64,000 nt of DNA from JAFMDF01 sp965277445 (GTDB lineage: Bacteria > Bacteroidota > Bacteroidia > Chitinophagales > Saprospiraceae), in NCBI GenBank assembly GCA_965277445.1, contig CBDICY010000013.1:3224001-3288000 (forward strand), in the 5' to 3' direction. This document shows positions 34,328 through 42,988 of the stretch, one piece after another. The notes under the pieces are model-generated. The model saw only the letters and a list, made by a program, of their open reading frames with translations. It did not search any database and had not been told where the DNA came from. A program made the translations under genes and the position numbers. Numbering within the stretch: the stretch's first letter is position 1; each line of letters opens with the position of its first letter.

Positions 34328-34954
34328 ATGTCTATAACACTCATTCTCATCATAGTAACTGGCTTGATTTCCTATCAAGCATTTAATGATGCTAGTTTAA
34401 AAAATAAATTACTCCAACGACCCTATTTAGAACATCATCATAAAGAATACTATCGTTTAATCACCAATGGTTTTGTACATGCTAATTGGACGCACTTACT
34501 GATTAACATGTACGTTTTGTGGGTGTTTGGGGAATATGTAGAAAGTGTCTTTTTATCCATGTTTGGAGCAATGAAAGGTCGAATGTTCTATTTGATGTTA
34601 TATCTCTTTACTATTGTAGCCTCCTCTATTCCTACTCATTTTAAACATAAAGACAACCAATATTATGCAGGCTTAGGTGCTTCTGGAGCCACTTCAGGTA
34701 TTTTATTTTCTTTCATCTTATTTAATCCTTGGAGTACGCTTTTACTATTCTTCGTTATCCCATGCCCTGCTATTATTGCAGCCGTTTTGTATTTATTTTA
34801 TTCTTCTTGGGCTAGTAAAAATTCTAATGACAACATTGCTCATGATGTGCATTTTTATGGGGCAATTTTTGGCTTTTTATTTACCGTAGCCTTAAATCCA
34901 GAAGTTTTTACTAATTTTCTTACGAGAGTAATGCACGAATCACCCTTTTGGTAA
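34328..34954 (+). CDS. Rhomboid-family intramembrane serine protease
   Basis: 208 residues, six membrane segments. The HxxxN-like loop GFVHANWTHLLINMYVLWVFG, the catalytic serine motif GLGASGATSGILFS and the catalytic His in AHDVHFYGAIFGFLF are all present. It cleaves membrane-anchored substrates within the lipid bilayer. It lies 17 bp before the Nudix gene. Confidence 0.95.
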   Translation: MSITLILIIVTGLISYQAFNDASLKNKLLQRPYLEHHHKEYYRLITNGFVHANWTHLLINMYVLWVFGEYVESVFLSMFGAMKGRMFYLMLYLFTIVASSIPTHFKHKDNQYYAGLGASGATSGILFSFILFNPWSTLLLFFVIPCPAIIAAVLYLFYSSWASKNSNDNIAHDVHFYGAIFGFLFTVALNPEVFTNFLTRVMHESPFW

Positions 34955-34971
34955 AAACCCTAAATTAGCCC

Positions 34972-35535
34972 ATGTCTCATTCTGAAAAAAGTCCTTGGAA
35001 AATCACCAAAAGTCAAACCGCTTATGAAAACCCTTGGATAAAAGTCACCCATAATGAAGTCCTCAACCCATCAGGAAATGAAGGTATTTATGGGGTCGTT
35101 CATCTTAAAAATTACGCCATAGGTATTCTACCGCTTGATAAGGATTTTAATACTTATTTGGTAGGGCAATATCGCTTTCCATTAAATAGCTACTCTTGGG
35201 AAATTCCAGAGGGAGGCTGCCCAGAAGGCACCGATGTTTTAGCAACTGCCAAAAGGGAACTGAAAGAAGAAGTTGGCTTAATTGCTAATAAATGGACCCC
35301 ACTTTTGACCATGCATATCTCCAATTGTCTAACAGATGAGATTGGACATGTTTTCGTAGCCCAGGACTTGACTGAAGGTATCTCAGAACCAGAAGAGACA
35401 GAGGAATTAGTTATTAAAAAACTTCCTTTTACAAAAGCCTATGAGATGGTAATGGAAGGAGAAATTACGGATTCTATTTCCGTTGCAGCTATTTTGAAGG
35501 TGAAGATACTTATAGATAAAGGTGTTTTTTCTTAA
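34972..35535 (+). CDS. Nudix hydrolase, ADP-ribose pyrophosphatase-like
   Basis: 187 residues. The Nudix core is clear in SWEIPEGGCPEGTDVLATAKRELKEEVGLIA: the REL-x-EEVG half is intact, while the loop before it is one residue shorter than the textbook G-x5-E-x7 and has Thr/Asp where Glu is usual. This GCPxGTD variant is recurrent in related ADP-ribose/NDP-sugar hydrolases as I recall them. It is downstream of rhomboid and likely co-transcribed. Confidence 0.9.
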   Translation: MSHSEKSPWKITKSQTAYENPWIKVTHNEVLNPSGNEGIYGVVHLKNYAIGILPLDKDFNTYLVGQYRFPLNSYSWEIPEGGCPEGTDVLATAKRELKEEVGLIANKWTPLLTMHISNCLTDEIGHVFVAQDLTEGISEPEETEELVIKKLPFTKAYEMVMEGEITDSISVAAILKVKILIDKGVFS

Positions 35536-35538
35536 CCT

Positions 35539-35565
35539 TAAACTACAAACTACAAACTACAAAAA
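35539..35565. repeat. AAACTACAAACTACAAACTAC tandem
   Basis: Three 8-bp ACAAACTA-type units directly before the SEC-C gene start. Confidence 0.5.
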
Positions 35566-35569
35566 TAAA

Positions 35570-36472
35570 ATGCTTTCAGACGATATTTTTGGCAAAATGC
35601 AAGAGACTTGTAACACTTGGCTAAATGAGTTTTCTACAAGTGACAAGGTTACTAATTTTTCTAAATACCAGATAGAAAATATAGGAACAATGTTTGGTAC
35701 TTTACTACTTTTTTCAAAAAAAGAAGAAGTAAGTATTGAAAATTGGACACCAGAAATAGTAGTTGAACTCATTTTAGATTATTGCAAAATGAGTCCAGAA
35801 GAACCCAGATATTTTGATATTCTTCCAGAAACATTAGCTTCATTCTTTAATTTCTTAGAAGAAAAAGAATATCTGCCTAATGGTAAAGCAATTAGCAATG
35901 CCATCCTAGCAGCAAAAAAAGACATTCATCAAACAGAAGAGGAAAGCATGAAACTAAGCCTCATGCATGAGTTAATGCAGGAGGCATTAGATGAAGGAAT
36001 AGATGTTAAGGATACAGATGCTATGAAAGCTTTTTTTGCTCAAAAACTACAGGAAAAAAAGGTACTCAATGAATTTCGAGCAAAATTAGATAGCGGAATC
36101 CCTATTTCCAAGGTAATGGACACTTTGTCAAAAGCAGAATTGGACATTGTAATGAGGGATATCAACAAAGAAGCAAAAATAGATTCTATAAATGAAGAAA
36201 AAGCTAAGGCAGGAATCGAAATTCTAAAAAAAGTAATGGCAAATGGTAAAAGTATAGAAGAAGCTATAGCCTCTTTACCTAAAGAATACATGACAGATGT
36301 ATTAGGCTATATTCAAAGCAATCCAGATGAAATGTCCATGTTCGTAAATGCACCCATGGGTAACTATCGTCCTTCAATTGAACCAGTCCAAAGAGATAAA
36401 AAAATTGGTAGAAATGAACCTTGTCCTTGTGGTAGTAGGAAAAAGTATAAACGATGTTGTCTCAAAAAATAA
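35570..36472 (+). CDS. SEC-C motif protein
   Basis: 300 residues from the ATG at 35570; the open frame upstream begins inside the Nudix gene and in a CTACAAACTACAAA repeat. Mostly helical, with a conserved DEGIDVKDTDAMKAFF region and a long lysine/glutamate coiled coil. It ends in a classical zinc-binding SEC-C motif, GRNEPCPCGSRKKYKRCCLKK, like that of SecA. The tail probably binds ribosome, SecB or other protein partners. Last gene of the MoxR cluster; precise role unknown. Confidence 0.86.
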   Translation: MLSDDIFGKMQETCNTWLNEFSTSDKVTNFSKYQIENIGTMFGTLLLFSKKEEVSIENWTPEIVVELILDYCKMSPEEPRYFDILPETLASFFNFLEEKEYLPNGKAISNAILAAKKDIHQTEEESMKLSLMHELMQEALDEGIDVKDTDAMKAFFAQKLQEKKVLNEFRAKLDSGIPISKVMDTLSKAELDIVMRDINKEAKIDSINEEKAKAGIEILKKVMANGKSIEEAIASLPKEYMTDVLGYIQSNPDEMSMFVNAPMGNYRPSIEPVQRDKKIGRNEPCPCGSRKKYKRCCLKK

Positions 36473-36543
36473 CGGAAATTAGCTTGTTAATTATTCTGAT
36501 TACGTCATACGAAAGGGTGCTGCTACCGCCAGAACATCCTGTA

Positions 36544-37086
36544 TCAGTAACGCCATTCATCCAAATATTTCCCAAATACTTTCGCTAAATTCTCAGCGTC
36601 TGAAATTCCTCGATGCGGCGTTCCAGTAAAATCAAAACCTTCTTTTTCTACGGCTTTTCGTAAACCTCTTGGATTCGTCAATCGTTTCAATTCTTGGTAT
36701 TGCCGTTTGACATTAATATGTTCCGATAACCAGCCAAAATCCATATCATGTCGTTCACAATCTCTTTCAAGTGCCACCTTATCGAAGTTTCCCCAAGAAC
36801 ACAATAAATAGTTTTCCTCAAAAATATCAATCCAATCTTGAAAATCTTCTACAACCGATTCAAATTTATCAGCACGATTAACCTGTTCTTGCGTGATACT
36901 CGTCAATTCTCGACAAAAAGAAGATAAGGTCGGATTGACTACAGGTCGAATAAATCGGCAAAATTTTTCTACAATTTCTCCATATCCATTCATTTTAACT
37001 GCACCAATTTCTATTACCTCTTGCACATAGCCAGGAGGTCTACCTAACCAACAAGTCGCCTCTAAATCGTAGATTATAAAATTCAT
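36544..37086 (-). CDS. DEDDh 3'-5' exonuclease, ERI1/KapD-like
   Basis: 180 residues. Catalytic DEDDh residues visible: Asp and Glu in FIIYDLEATCW, Asp in CSWGNFDKVALERD, His and Asp in PHRGISDAENLAKV. The ordering RPVVNPTLSSFCRELTSITQEQV is typical of the ERI-1/3'hExo subgroup of DnaQ-like RNases. It should trim RNA or DNA 3' ends. It is a lone gene, convergent with the SEC-C gene. Confidence 0.92.
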   Translation of the reverse strand: MNFIIYDLEATCWLGRPPGYVQEVIEIGAVKMNGYGEIVEKFCRFIRPVVNPTLSSFCRELTSITQEQVNRADKFESVVEDFQDWIDIFEENYLLCSWGNFDKVALERDCERHDMDFGWLSEHINVKRQYQELKRLTNPRGLRKAVEKEGFDFTGTPHRGISDAENLAKVFGKYLDEWRY

Positions 37087-37194
37087 GGTTCCTTATTTGA
37101 TGTGGTTACAGGTTAAAAATATCTTATGCTTTTATCAAAACAAATTTTCATTTTTTTTGACAAGCAGCAATTGAAAATTGAAAATTCACAAATA

Positions 37195-37974
37195 TCAAAC
37201 GTCTCGCCGTTCCAATAGTTCCCGTATTTGCCTAATCTCCTGATGCAGCACATCTATTTTATCTTCCAATTCTTTATTATTATCCATAGTCATTTCGTCA
37301 ACAAAAACAGCATTGGCTAAAGACATCCCAAAAATACCCCCAATCAAAACAATTAGCACAAAAAAGAACCGAGAAAAACCGATTGCGTATTCTCCTGAAG
37401 AATTTTCCGCAATTACATCAGCTACTTCATTCCAGCCTTCAACCGTAAATAATTGAAAGACCGTATAGGCGGAAATTAAAGGGTTTCCAAAATATTCTGG
37501 AGCAATCTCTTGGTAAAAATGGCAAGTCAAAATCGCCAGAATTAAATCGAGGAACAATAAGACAATTAAAACAAAAACAGAGGCTTTTAAGGCACGACCT
37601 AAACCAGATAAAATCATCGATAAATGCGGCACAAACGCCATAAATCTGAATAGTCTAGCCAGTCTAAAAACTCGTAATAATAATAAGGAAGAAGTATCGG
37701 GTAAAGGCAAGTAAGCCATCAGTAAGGAAGGCAAACTGATAACCACAATAATAAAATCAAACCAATTCCAGTTATTTGCAAAATATTTTTTGGGCTTATA
37801 AACAAACAGTTTAACAACAACTTCAATTAAGAAAAAGACAACAAAGAAATGATCTATCTGGATAAGGGTTTTATGTTCCTTTATTTCTGGAAAATAAAGC
37901 GAAAAGATGACTGCTGCATTAAGCATAATGGCAATCATCATATTCCGTTCTGATAGAAAAAATCTTTTAAACAT
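37195..37974 (-). CDS. Single-domain voltage-gated cation channel (BacNav-like) with EGW filter
   Basis: 259 residues with the six-TM plan of prokaryotic Nav channels. The S4 sensor has Arg at every third place (LLLRVFRLARLFRFM, about 105-119). The pore helix and filter read FQLFTVEGWNEVADV (about 175-189), with Gly at the position after the filter Glu where NaChBac and NavAb have Ser (TLESW). S6 is FVLIVLIGGIFGMSLANAVFVDEM, and a C-terminal coiled coil (LEDKIDVLHQEIRQIRELLE) assembles the tetramer. EGW is found in CavMr and in domains I/III of eukaryotic Cav channels, so calcium permeation is plausible. Confidence 0.92.
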   Translation of the reverse strand: MFKRFFLSERNMMIAIMLNAAVIFSLYFPEIKEHKTLIQIDHFFVVFFLIEVVVKLFVYKPKKYFANNWNWFDFIIVVISLPSLLMAYLPLPDTSSLLLLRVFRLARLFRFMAFVPHLSMILSGLGRALKASVFVLIVLLFLDLILAILTCHFYQEIAPEYFGNPLISAYTVFQLFTVEGWNEVADVIAENSSGEYAIGFSRFFFVLIVLIGGIFGMSLANAVFVDEMTMDNNKELEDKIDVLHQEIRQIRELLERRDV

Positions 37975-38246
37975 GGTTACAGGATGACTGGATTTATCAG
38001 GATTAACAAGGTTTTGAGCTGCAAATGTCCATTTTTTTAGTACAGGTGAATTTTAGTTCATCGAAAAAACAATCAGGGGCTGTCTCAAAACATTCAGCTA
38101 ATGCTTTTTATCCGAATAAAATATCAAAACCCTCCCTCTATCCCCCTCCAAAAGAGGAAAAATGCTGTACTAATTGAAAAATTCAGAACTTTAATTGGTG
38201 GACTTTTTCAAAATTGGTCTTTTGCTGATTCTAATCATCTCTTCTA
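37975..38246. other. Spacer with CCCTCCCTCTATCCCCC tract
   Basis: 272 bp with no gene. It has a pyrimidine-rich CCCTCCCTCTATCCCCCTCC stretch (about 38131-38150) and a GGGGCTGTCTCAAAA phrase (about 38071) that recalls some insertion-sequence ends but has no partner. Confidence 0.4.
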
Positions 38247-39944
38247 CTACGCATTCAGCTTATAAGCAGACCAATTTATTTTTTTATCCAAACCATAATG
38301 ATCCAGTCGATTATGATAAAAATACAATAGTTTAAAGCTTTCACTTACCACATTTCCTGCTTTATTAATTTTCAAAGGAGCTTGGGCGTGAAAGACACCT
38401 AAAAATTGTAATCCTTCTTTCACTAATGCTTCCGCTTCCCAATGGATTTCTTTGGATAATTTTGCTTTTTCTGTTTGCTCTAAGGCTTTTAATTCCATCT
38501 GCAAAGCTTCCATTGCTTTAACGACCATTTCCATTGGAAATTCAAAATCTTCACTAGGTAATCGCAATAAACCATATAAATCTAAATGAGTATTTTGAGC
38601 TTTAACAATATTAAACATCAAGAAGGCAATAGCATGACTACTTAAGACCACATTATCCGCAAAAAAGCGTTCGACCACTCTTTCTGCTAGAATCTGGGTA
38701 TATTGTCGATCTCTCTGTAAGTCTTTATTAACGACCCCATCTTTTTTGAAATAGTCTTTAATATCAATCGAATTCCCGTACTGATCGGCGCTGTTTCCAT
38801 CTGCATCTACAAAATTGCCTAGCACATCTAATGGTTTCCCAAAGGTCAATAAGATTTCGGAACCATTGGAAAAATAATTCCAAGCGAATTTTAATACTTT
38901 TCTAATACTATATGAACTATCTTTTACATTAATATAGCGTTCTTTCCCTGTTTGACGCAAATGTCCTTCTACCAAAAAAGGCGCTTCTAAGACAAAATGA
39001 TAGCCCACAACTACTGGTACAATAAATACTTTTTCGTCTGTTCCTTTAGCCGCCAATGCTCGCTGTGCTTCTACGGCAGTTCCCATCATGCCCATCTTGA
39101 GCTTCTTCTCTAAATGACCAGAACGAGAACGGGTTCCACCGGGAAAAATAATGCAATTCGTCCCTCTTTGAATCGCCAAATTAGACATCGCTTTGAGCGT
39201 CTCTAAATAGATCGGATTTTTCTTACGTCTATCTAGTCGATAAGCCCCTACTCTATTGATAAAGTATGCAGTATACCCTGTGTTGTATAAATTTAAACCT
39301 GCCGCAAAAGAAAAATGAGGTAGTCCACCAAAGGTGTCCATAATATAACCAATCAAAATGGAATCCAAATTACTATGATGGGTAGGCAAAATAATAACCG
39401 TCCCTTTTTTCATCAAAGAACGCACCTTTTCTATCTCCCCGCTAATTTTCATTCGCTCACTCAAACGGTGCTTTTTACTAAAAATACGTTTGATATTTCT
39501 ACTAGCGGCTGTATTTAATAATCGACCAAAAAACCAAGTCAAAAATTTTCGGGCAAATTGAAAAGTCTTAATTCTAAAAGTGGCGACTATTTCTTCCGCA
39601 TAATTATTGACAATAGAAGTTAATATTTCCTTATTGGCCGTCCTTGCTTGGTCTTTTTCTTGATCTAAAGCCTTAGTAACCAATCGCTTTTGAATTTTTT
39701 TCCAAAAAGAGCGTTCATTTGGCGGATCAATTTTCCATGGTTCCTCCTTAATCCGAATTTGCTCTAAGTAAGCCGTTTTGCCAATCATTTCCGTGACAGC
39801 CTCCGTTTTTTTACGACTCAATCTTTCAACTGTAAAATCGGTAATCTCTTGCACAAAAGCTTTTCTGTCTTTATGCAATTTATTAATTGGCCAATCTTCC
39901 ATTCGCTCGTAAACGTGTGGATATATTTTATTTTCTTCTTCCAA
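38247..39944 (-). CDS. Glycerol-3-phosphate acyltransferase, PlsB-like
   Basis: 565 residues from a TTG at 39944; an ATG at 39899 is the alternative. The PlsC/LPLAT core is at about 180-370: LPTHHSNLDSILIGYIMD (HX4D), INRVGAYRLDRRKKN, and IIFPGGTRSRSGHLEKKLKMG (motif III, FPEG replaced by FPGG). Flanking helical N- and C-terminal extensions match the long PlsB-like acyltransferases. It acylates glycerol-3-phosphate, or a related acceptor, in phospholipid synthesis at the inner membrane. A good promoter lies between it and the TlpA-like gene. Confidence 0.88.
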   Translation of the reverse strand: MEEENKIYPHVYERMEDWPINKLHKDRKAFVQEITDFTVERLSRKKTEAVTEMIGKTAYLEQIRIKEEPWKIDPPNERSFWKKIQKRLVTKALDQEKDQARTANKEILTSIVNNYAEEIVATFRIKTFQFARKFLTWFFGRLLNTAASRNIKRIFSKKHRLSERMKISGEIEKVRSLMKKGTVIILPTHHSNLDSILIGYIMDTFGGLPHFSFAAGLNLYNTGYTAYFINRVGAYRLDRRKKNPIYLETLKAMSNLAIQRGTNCIIFPGGTRSRSGHLEKKLKMGMMGTAVEAQRALAAKGTDEKVFIVPVVVGYHFVLEAPFLVEGHLRQTGKERYINVKDSSYSIRKVLKFAWNYFSNGSEILLTFGKPLDVLGNFVDADGNSADQYGNSIDIKDYFKKDGVVNKDLQRDRQYTQILAERVVERFFADNVVLSSHAIAFLMFNIVKAQNTHLDLYGLLRLPSEDFEFPMEMVVKAMEALQMELKALEQTEKAKLSKEIHWEAEALVKEGLQFLGVFHAQAPLKINKAGNVVSESFKLLYFYHNRLDHYGLDKKINWSAYKLNA

Positions 39945-39964
39945 ATTTTGAATTTTAAATTGGG

Positions 39965-39995
39965 CAAAACTAAATGCTTGGTTTCAATCCCCAAA
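39965..39995 (-). promoter_or_regulatory. Promoter of the PlsB-like gene
   Basis: On the minus strand TTTG (39995-39992), a 19-bp spacer, TAGTTTTG (39972-39965). It supports transcription starting near 39960, about 16 bp before the TTG start. Confidence 0.7.
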
Positions 39996-40003
39996 CTATT
40001 GAA

Positions 40004-40462
40004 TTACTCCGCTTGTAATTGTTGAAACTCTGCAAAAATGTCTCGATTTTCCCCATCCGAAAGATACGCAAAATTTCCCTTTTTATTAATGATGTAATAA
40101 GCAGGCAATTTGCTTAGTTCATAATCTCTTTTTAATTGGTCATTATTGCCACCGTATAGATTCAATCCCGGCATAGGAATTTTATCCATTGTTTCCCGCC
40201 ATTTTTCCTGAGAACTATCTGTCGTTATATTAATTAAAACCACGCCTTGCTTCACTAATTTTTGACGAAGCGCTTCTGTGTTTTTAAAGCCTTTCAAACA
40301 TGGACCACACCAACTAGCCCAAAACGTCAAATAAACTACTTCCCCTTGAAAATCTTTCAATTCGACTTTTTCACCTGTCGTATCTACTAAAGTAAACGCT
40401 GGGGCAGGATCAGCCGTAAAAGTAAAAAAAGTAAGTAAGAGAACGGATAATAGGTTAAGCAT
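40004..40462 (-). CDS. TlpA/ResA-like thioredoxin
   Basis: 152 residues with a signal peptide (LLSVLLLTFFTFTADPAPA). Thioredoxin fold with the redox motif WASWCGPCLKGF near residue 55 and a cis-Pro segment LSKLPAYYIINKKG near 125. Periplasmic; likely reduces disulfides, for example in cytochrome c maturation or envelope proteins. It ends 60 bp before the PlsB-like start but has its own position upstream. Confidence 0.9.
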   Translation of the reverse strand: MLNLLSVLLLTFFTFTADPAPAFTLVDTTGEKVELKDFQGEVVYLTFWASWCGPCLKGFKNTEALRQKLVKQGVVLINITTDSSQEKWRETMDKIPMPGLNLYGGNNDQLKRDYELSKLPAYYIINKKGNFAYLSDGENRDIFAEFQQLQAE

Positions 40463-40681
40463 TTTTATTTTTTTTGCTAAATCTCTTTATTAAAATTGCA
40501 ATATACCGCTTCGTATTTCATAAATCAAAATCATTGTTTAATTTGCGGCAAAATTTCACTTATTCTACCTTTTCTAAAACAGAAGATGGAAAGTTGTTTT
40601 TAGAATAAATAAAACAATGAGCAGGTGAACTAATGGGACAACCTAATTAAAACATCACCTCATCTACTTACTAAATATAGT

Positions 40682-41818
40682 ATGCCACATAAATTTGAAC
40701 CGACAAAGGAAGTAATCATTCATTCTATCAAAAATTTTAAGCAATTTTTGCGAAATGGTTTATCCTTGAAAAACTGCACCTTACAAAATATTGACTTTTC
40801 AAAAGTAGATATTGCTTGGGATAATTTAAAAATAAAAAATACCGCCTTTTTAGGTTGTCAATTAAAGATAGAAGCTGAAATTCAACTCCGAAGAAGAGGT
40901 GCTACCATTATTAATGCGCCTACTAATTTACCTTATCAACCTTTCCGAAGTCAATTATACAATTGGCGAGAATTGATGAAAGGATACGATTTTGAAAAAG
41001 ACAATAGTATAGATTATAAAATCTATCGCCATTTTTCTAAACAAAAATATACGCCTAGTATCAATGAAGCTCTATGGCAGCGCATCCATGATCATGCGAT
41101 GGATGACGCATTGAGGCTTTTGTTGGAATTTGATAAAAATGGGATGACCAATAAAAAGTGTGTCGGCGTGATGGGCGGACACAGTACTCGTCGAGACGAT
41201 CCTTTTTATGTAAAATCGGCGTTGACGGCTAAATTATTGACAGAAAATGATTATTTGATTGCCTCTGGTGGTGGTCCGGGCATTATGGAAGCCACTAATT
41301 TAGGTGCTTATTTTGCTGGTAAGGCAGAAGAAGATTTACTGGACGCCATTAAAATTTTGCAAAAAGCACCACATTATTCTGATAAAAAATTCCATTTACA
41401 AGCATTTAGAGTCTTAGATAAATATCCAAAAGGCGCAGCAAGTTTAGCCATCCCTACTTGGTTTTATGGGCATGAACCCAGTAATTTGTTTGCTGCTCAT
41501 ATTGCGAAATATTTCTCCAATAGTATTCGAGAAGACACCCTTTTATCCGTTAGTTTATATGGAATTATTTGTGCCCCTGGAAGTGCAGGAACGGTACAAG
41601 AAATATTCATGGATGCGACCCAAAATCACTATGGCACTTTTAATTATATCAGCCCGATGGTCTTTTTAGGAACCGAACATTATTCGGTTAAAACAATGAT
41701 TTATCCGCTGTTAAGACAATTAGCTTGGGGCAAAGAATATTACGATTTATTGCATATCACGGATAAACCAAGTGATGTCTTAGCTTTTTTGAAAGCACAT
41801 CCGCCTTTTAAAATTTGA
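40682..41818 (+). CDS. LOG-family nucleotide-binding protein with pentapeptide-like N-terminus
   Basis: 378 residues. The N-terminal 70 contain pentapeptide-like A(N/D)LxX spacing (NCTLQNIDFSKVDIAWDNLKIKNTAFLGCQL). The LOG/Rossmann domain follows: VGVMGGHSTRRDDPFY, IASGGGPGIMEATNLGAYF and CAPGSAGTVQEIFMDATQNHYG. The last replaces the usual PGGxGTxxE by PGSAGTVQE. The family ranges from cytokinin-riboside monophosphate phosphoribohydrolases to PpnN-type nucleosidases. I would not give a more exact substrate. Confidence 0.85.
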   Translation: MPHKFEPTKEVIIHSIKNFKQFLRNGLSLKNCTLQNIDFSKVDIAWDNLKIKNTAFLGCQLKIEAEIQLRRRGATIINAPTNLPYQPFRSQLYNWRELMKGYDFEKDNSIDYKIYRHFSKQKYTPSINEALWQRIHDHAMDDALRLLLEFDKNGMTNKKCVGVMGGHSTRRDDPFYVKSALTAKLLTENDYLIASGGGPGIMEATNLGAYFAGKAEEDLLDAIKILQKAPHYSDKKFHLQAFRVLDKYPKGAASLAIPTWFYGHEPSNLFAAHIAKYFSNSIREDTLLSVSLYGIICAPGSAGTVQEIFMDATQNHYGTFNYISPMVFLGTEHYSVKTMIYPLLRQLAWGKEYYDLLHITDKPSDVLAFLKAHPPFKI

Positions 41819-41870
41819 AATGATTTATAATCGGCAAGGAAATTGCCAATAATTTTTTGATGGATTTTTA

Positions 41871-41904
41871 TTTCCCAACGGATTTTATTTCTCAACGGAT
41901 TTTA
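41871..41904. repeat. Tandem CCCAACGGATTTTA repeat, two units
   Basis: TTTCCCAACGGATTTTA then TTTCTCAACGGATTTTA, a variant of the CCCACGGATTTTA family at 1051 and 31541. Confidence 0.75.
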
Positions 41905-41930
41905 GCAGTTAAACTAAATTTTCACTTAAA

Positions 41931-42015
41931 GTCCTGTAGGGCCTAAAGATGGGTAGCAAAAGATTAACCTAAATTCCACAATGCTCGTGCCGTAGGTACG
42001 CAAGATGGGTAATAC
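41931..42015. repeat. GTCCTGTAGGGC/GTGCCGTAGGTACG composite repeat (copy 1)
   Basis: Two hairpin-bearing units: GTCCTGTAGGGCC followed by AAAGATGGGTAG, then GTGCCGTAGGTACG followed by CAAGATGGGTA. The same pair occurs at 48214-48302 in the same order after the same tandem. Confidence 0.8.
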
Positions 42016-42038
42016 CTCATTCGTGAATGATTTAAATT

Positions 42039-42905
42039 ATGAGTACGACTAAAAAAGATACAGCAATTTTATTGATTCATTGCCCAGACCAAAAAGGAAT
42101 TGTGGCAGCTATTTCTGATTTTTTATTAAAGAACAATGGAAATGTCGTAGATATAGAACAGCATGTAGAAAAAGATATTAATCAATTTTTCATGCGGGTG
42201 GAATGGGAATTAACGGATTTTGTTATTCCCAGAACAAAAATTGAAGAGTATTTTGCGACTTTAATTGGTAATAAATATCAGATGGAATGGCAGCTATATT
42301 TTTCATATAAAAAGCCAAGAATGGCTTTATTTGTCTCTAAAATGACACATTGTTTATACGATATTTTACAGCGTTACATGTCTGGAGAATGGGACGTCGA
42401 AATCCCTTTAATTATAGGCAATCATGAAAAATTGAGAGAAATTGCAGAACGATTTGATATTCCTTTTCATCACTTTCCAATCACCAAAGCAACTAAAGCG
42501 GAACAAGAAGCTAAGGAAATTGCGCTATTAAGAGAACATCAAGTAGATTTTGTGGTGCTAGCCCGATATATGCAAATTTTATCGGATGATTTTGTCAAAG
42601 CTTTTCCTAATCAGGTGATTAACATTCACCATTCTTTTTTACCTGCTTTTATCGGGGCAAGACCTTATCATGCCGCTCATAAAAGAGGCGTAAAAATTAT
42701 TGGTGCAACGAGTCATTATGTTACTGCTGATTTAGATGAGGGACCGATTATTGTGCAACATACCACAAGTGTTAGCCATAAAGATTCTATCAAAGATTTA
42801 ATTCGAAAAGGAAAAAACTTGGAGAAGATGGTCTTATCAGAGGCGATTTATGCGCAATTACAACATAAGGTGTTGACTTATCAGAATCGGACGATTGTTT
42901 TTTAG
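42039..42905 (+). CDS. purU: Formyltetrahydrofolate deformylase
   Basis: 288 residues. An N-terminal ACT domain (ILLIHCPDQKGIVAAISDFLLKNNGNVVDIEQHV) precedes the formyl-hydrolase domain (MALFVSKMTHCLYDIL, PLIIGNHEKLREIAERFDIPFHHFPI). The catalytic Asn-His-Asp set is in VINIHHSFLPAFIGARPYHAAHKRGVKIIGATSHYVTADLDEGPII. It releases formate from 10-formyl-THF for purine supply and THF balance. It is a lone gene with a repeat-rich upstream region. Confidence 0.97.
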   Translation: MSTTKKDTAILLIHCPDQKGIVAAISDFLLKNNGNVVDIEQHVEKDINQFFMRVEWELTDFVIPRTKIEEYFATLIGNKYQMEWQLYFSYKKPRMALFVSKMTHCLYDILQRYMSGEWDVEIPLIIGNHEKLREIAERFDIPFHHFPITKATKAEQEAKEIALLREHQVDFVVLARYMQILSDDFVKAFPNQVINIHHSFLPAFIGARPYHAAHKRGVKIIGATSHYVTADLDEGPIIVQHTTSVSHKDSIKDLIRKGKNLEKMVLSEAIYAQLQHKVLTYQNRTIVF

Positions 42906-42908
42906 CAT

Positions 42909-42984
42909 AGATGTCAGAAGTCAGATCGTTTATTTCAAAAACGATCTGACTTCTGACAATGAAATGGTCTGACTTCTGACATCT
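42909..42984. repeat. TCAGAAGTCAGA palindrome with three arms
   Basis: TGTCAGAAGTCAGATCGTT (42912-42930) pairs perfectly with 42940-42958. A third arm TCTGACTTCTGACATCT (42968-42984) also pairs perfectly with 42909-42925, so two alternative hairpins are possible. Same family as 63773-63925. Confidence 0.82.
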
Positions 42985-42988
42985 CTAA

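Noticed and set aside
38071..38085. GGGGCTGTCTCAAAA as an insertion-sequence end
   Set aside because: No inverted partner, no transposase and no target duplication nearby.
41931..42015. CRISPR-like repeat array
   Set aside because: Only two dissimilar units per locus with no regular spacers and no cas genes.
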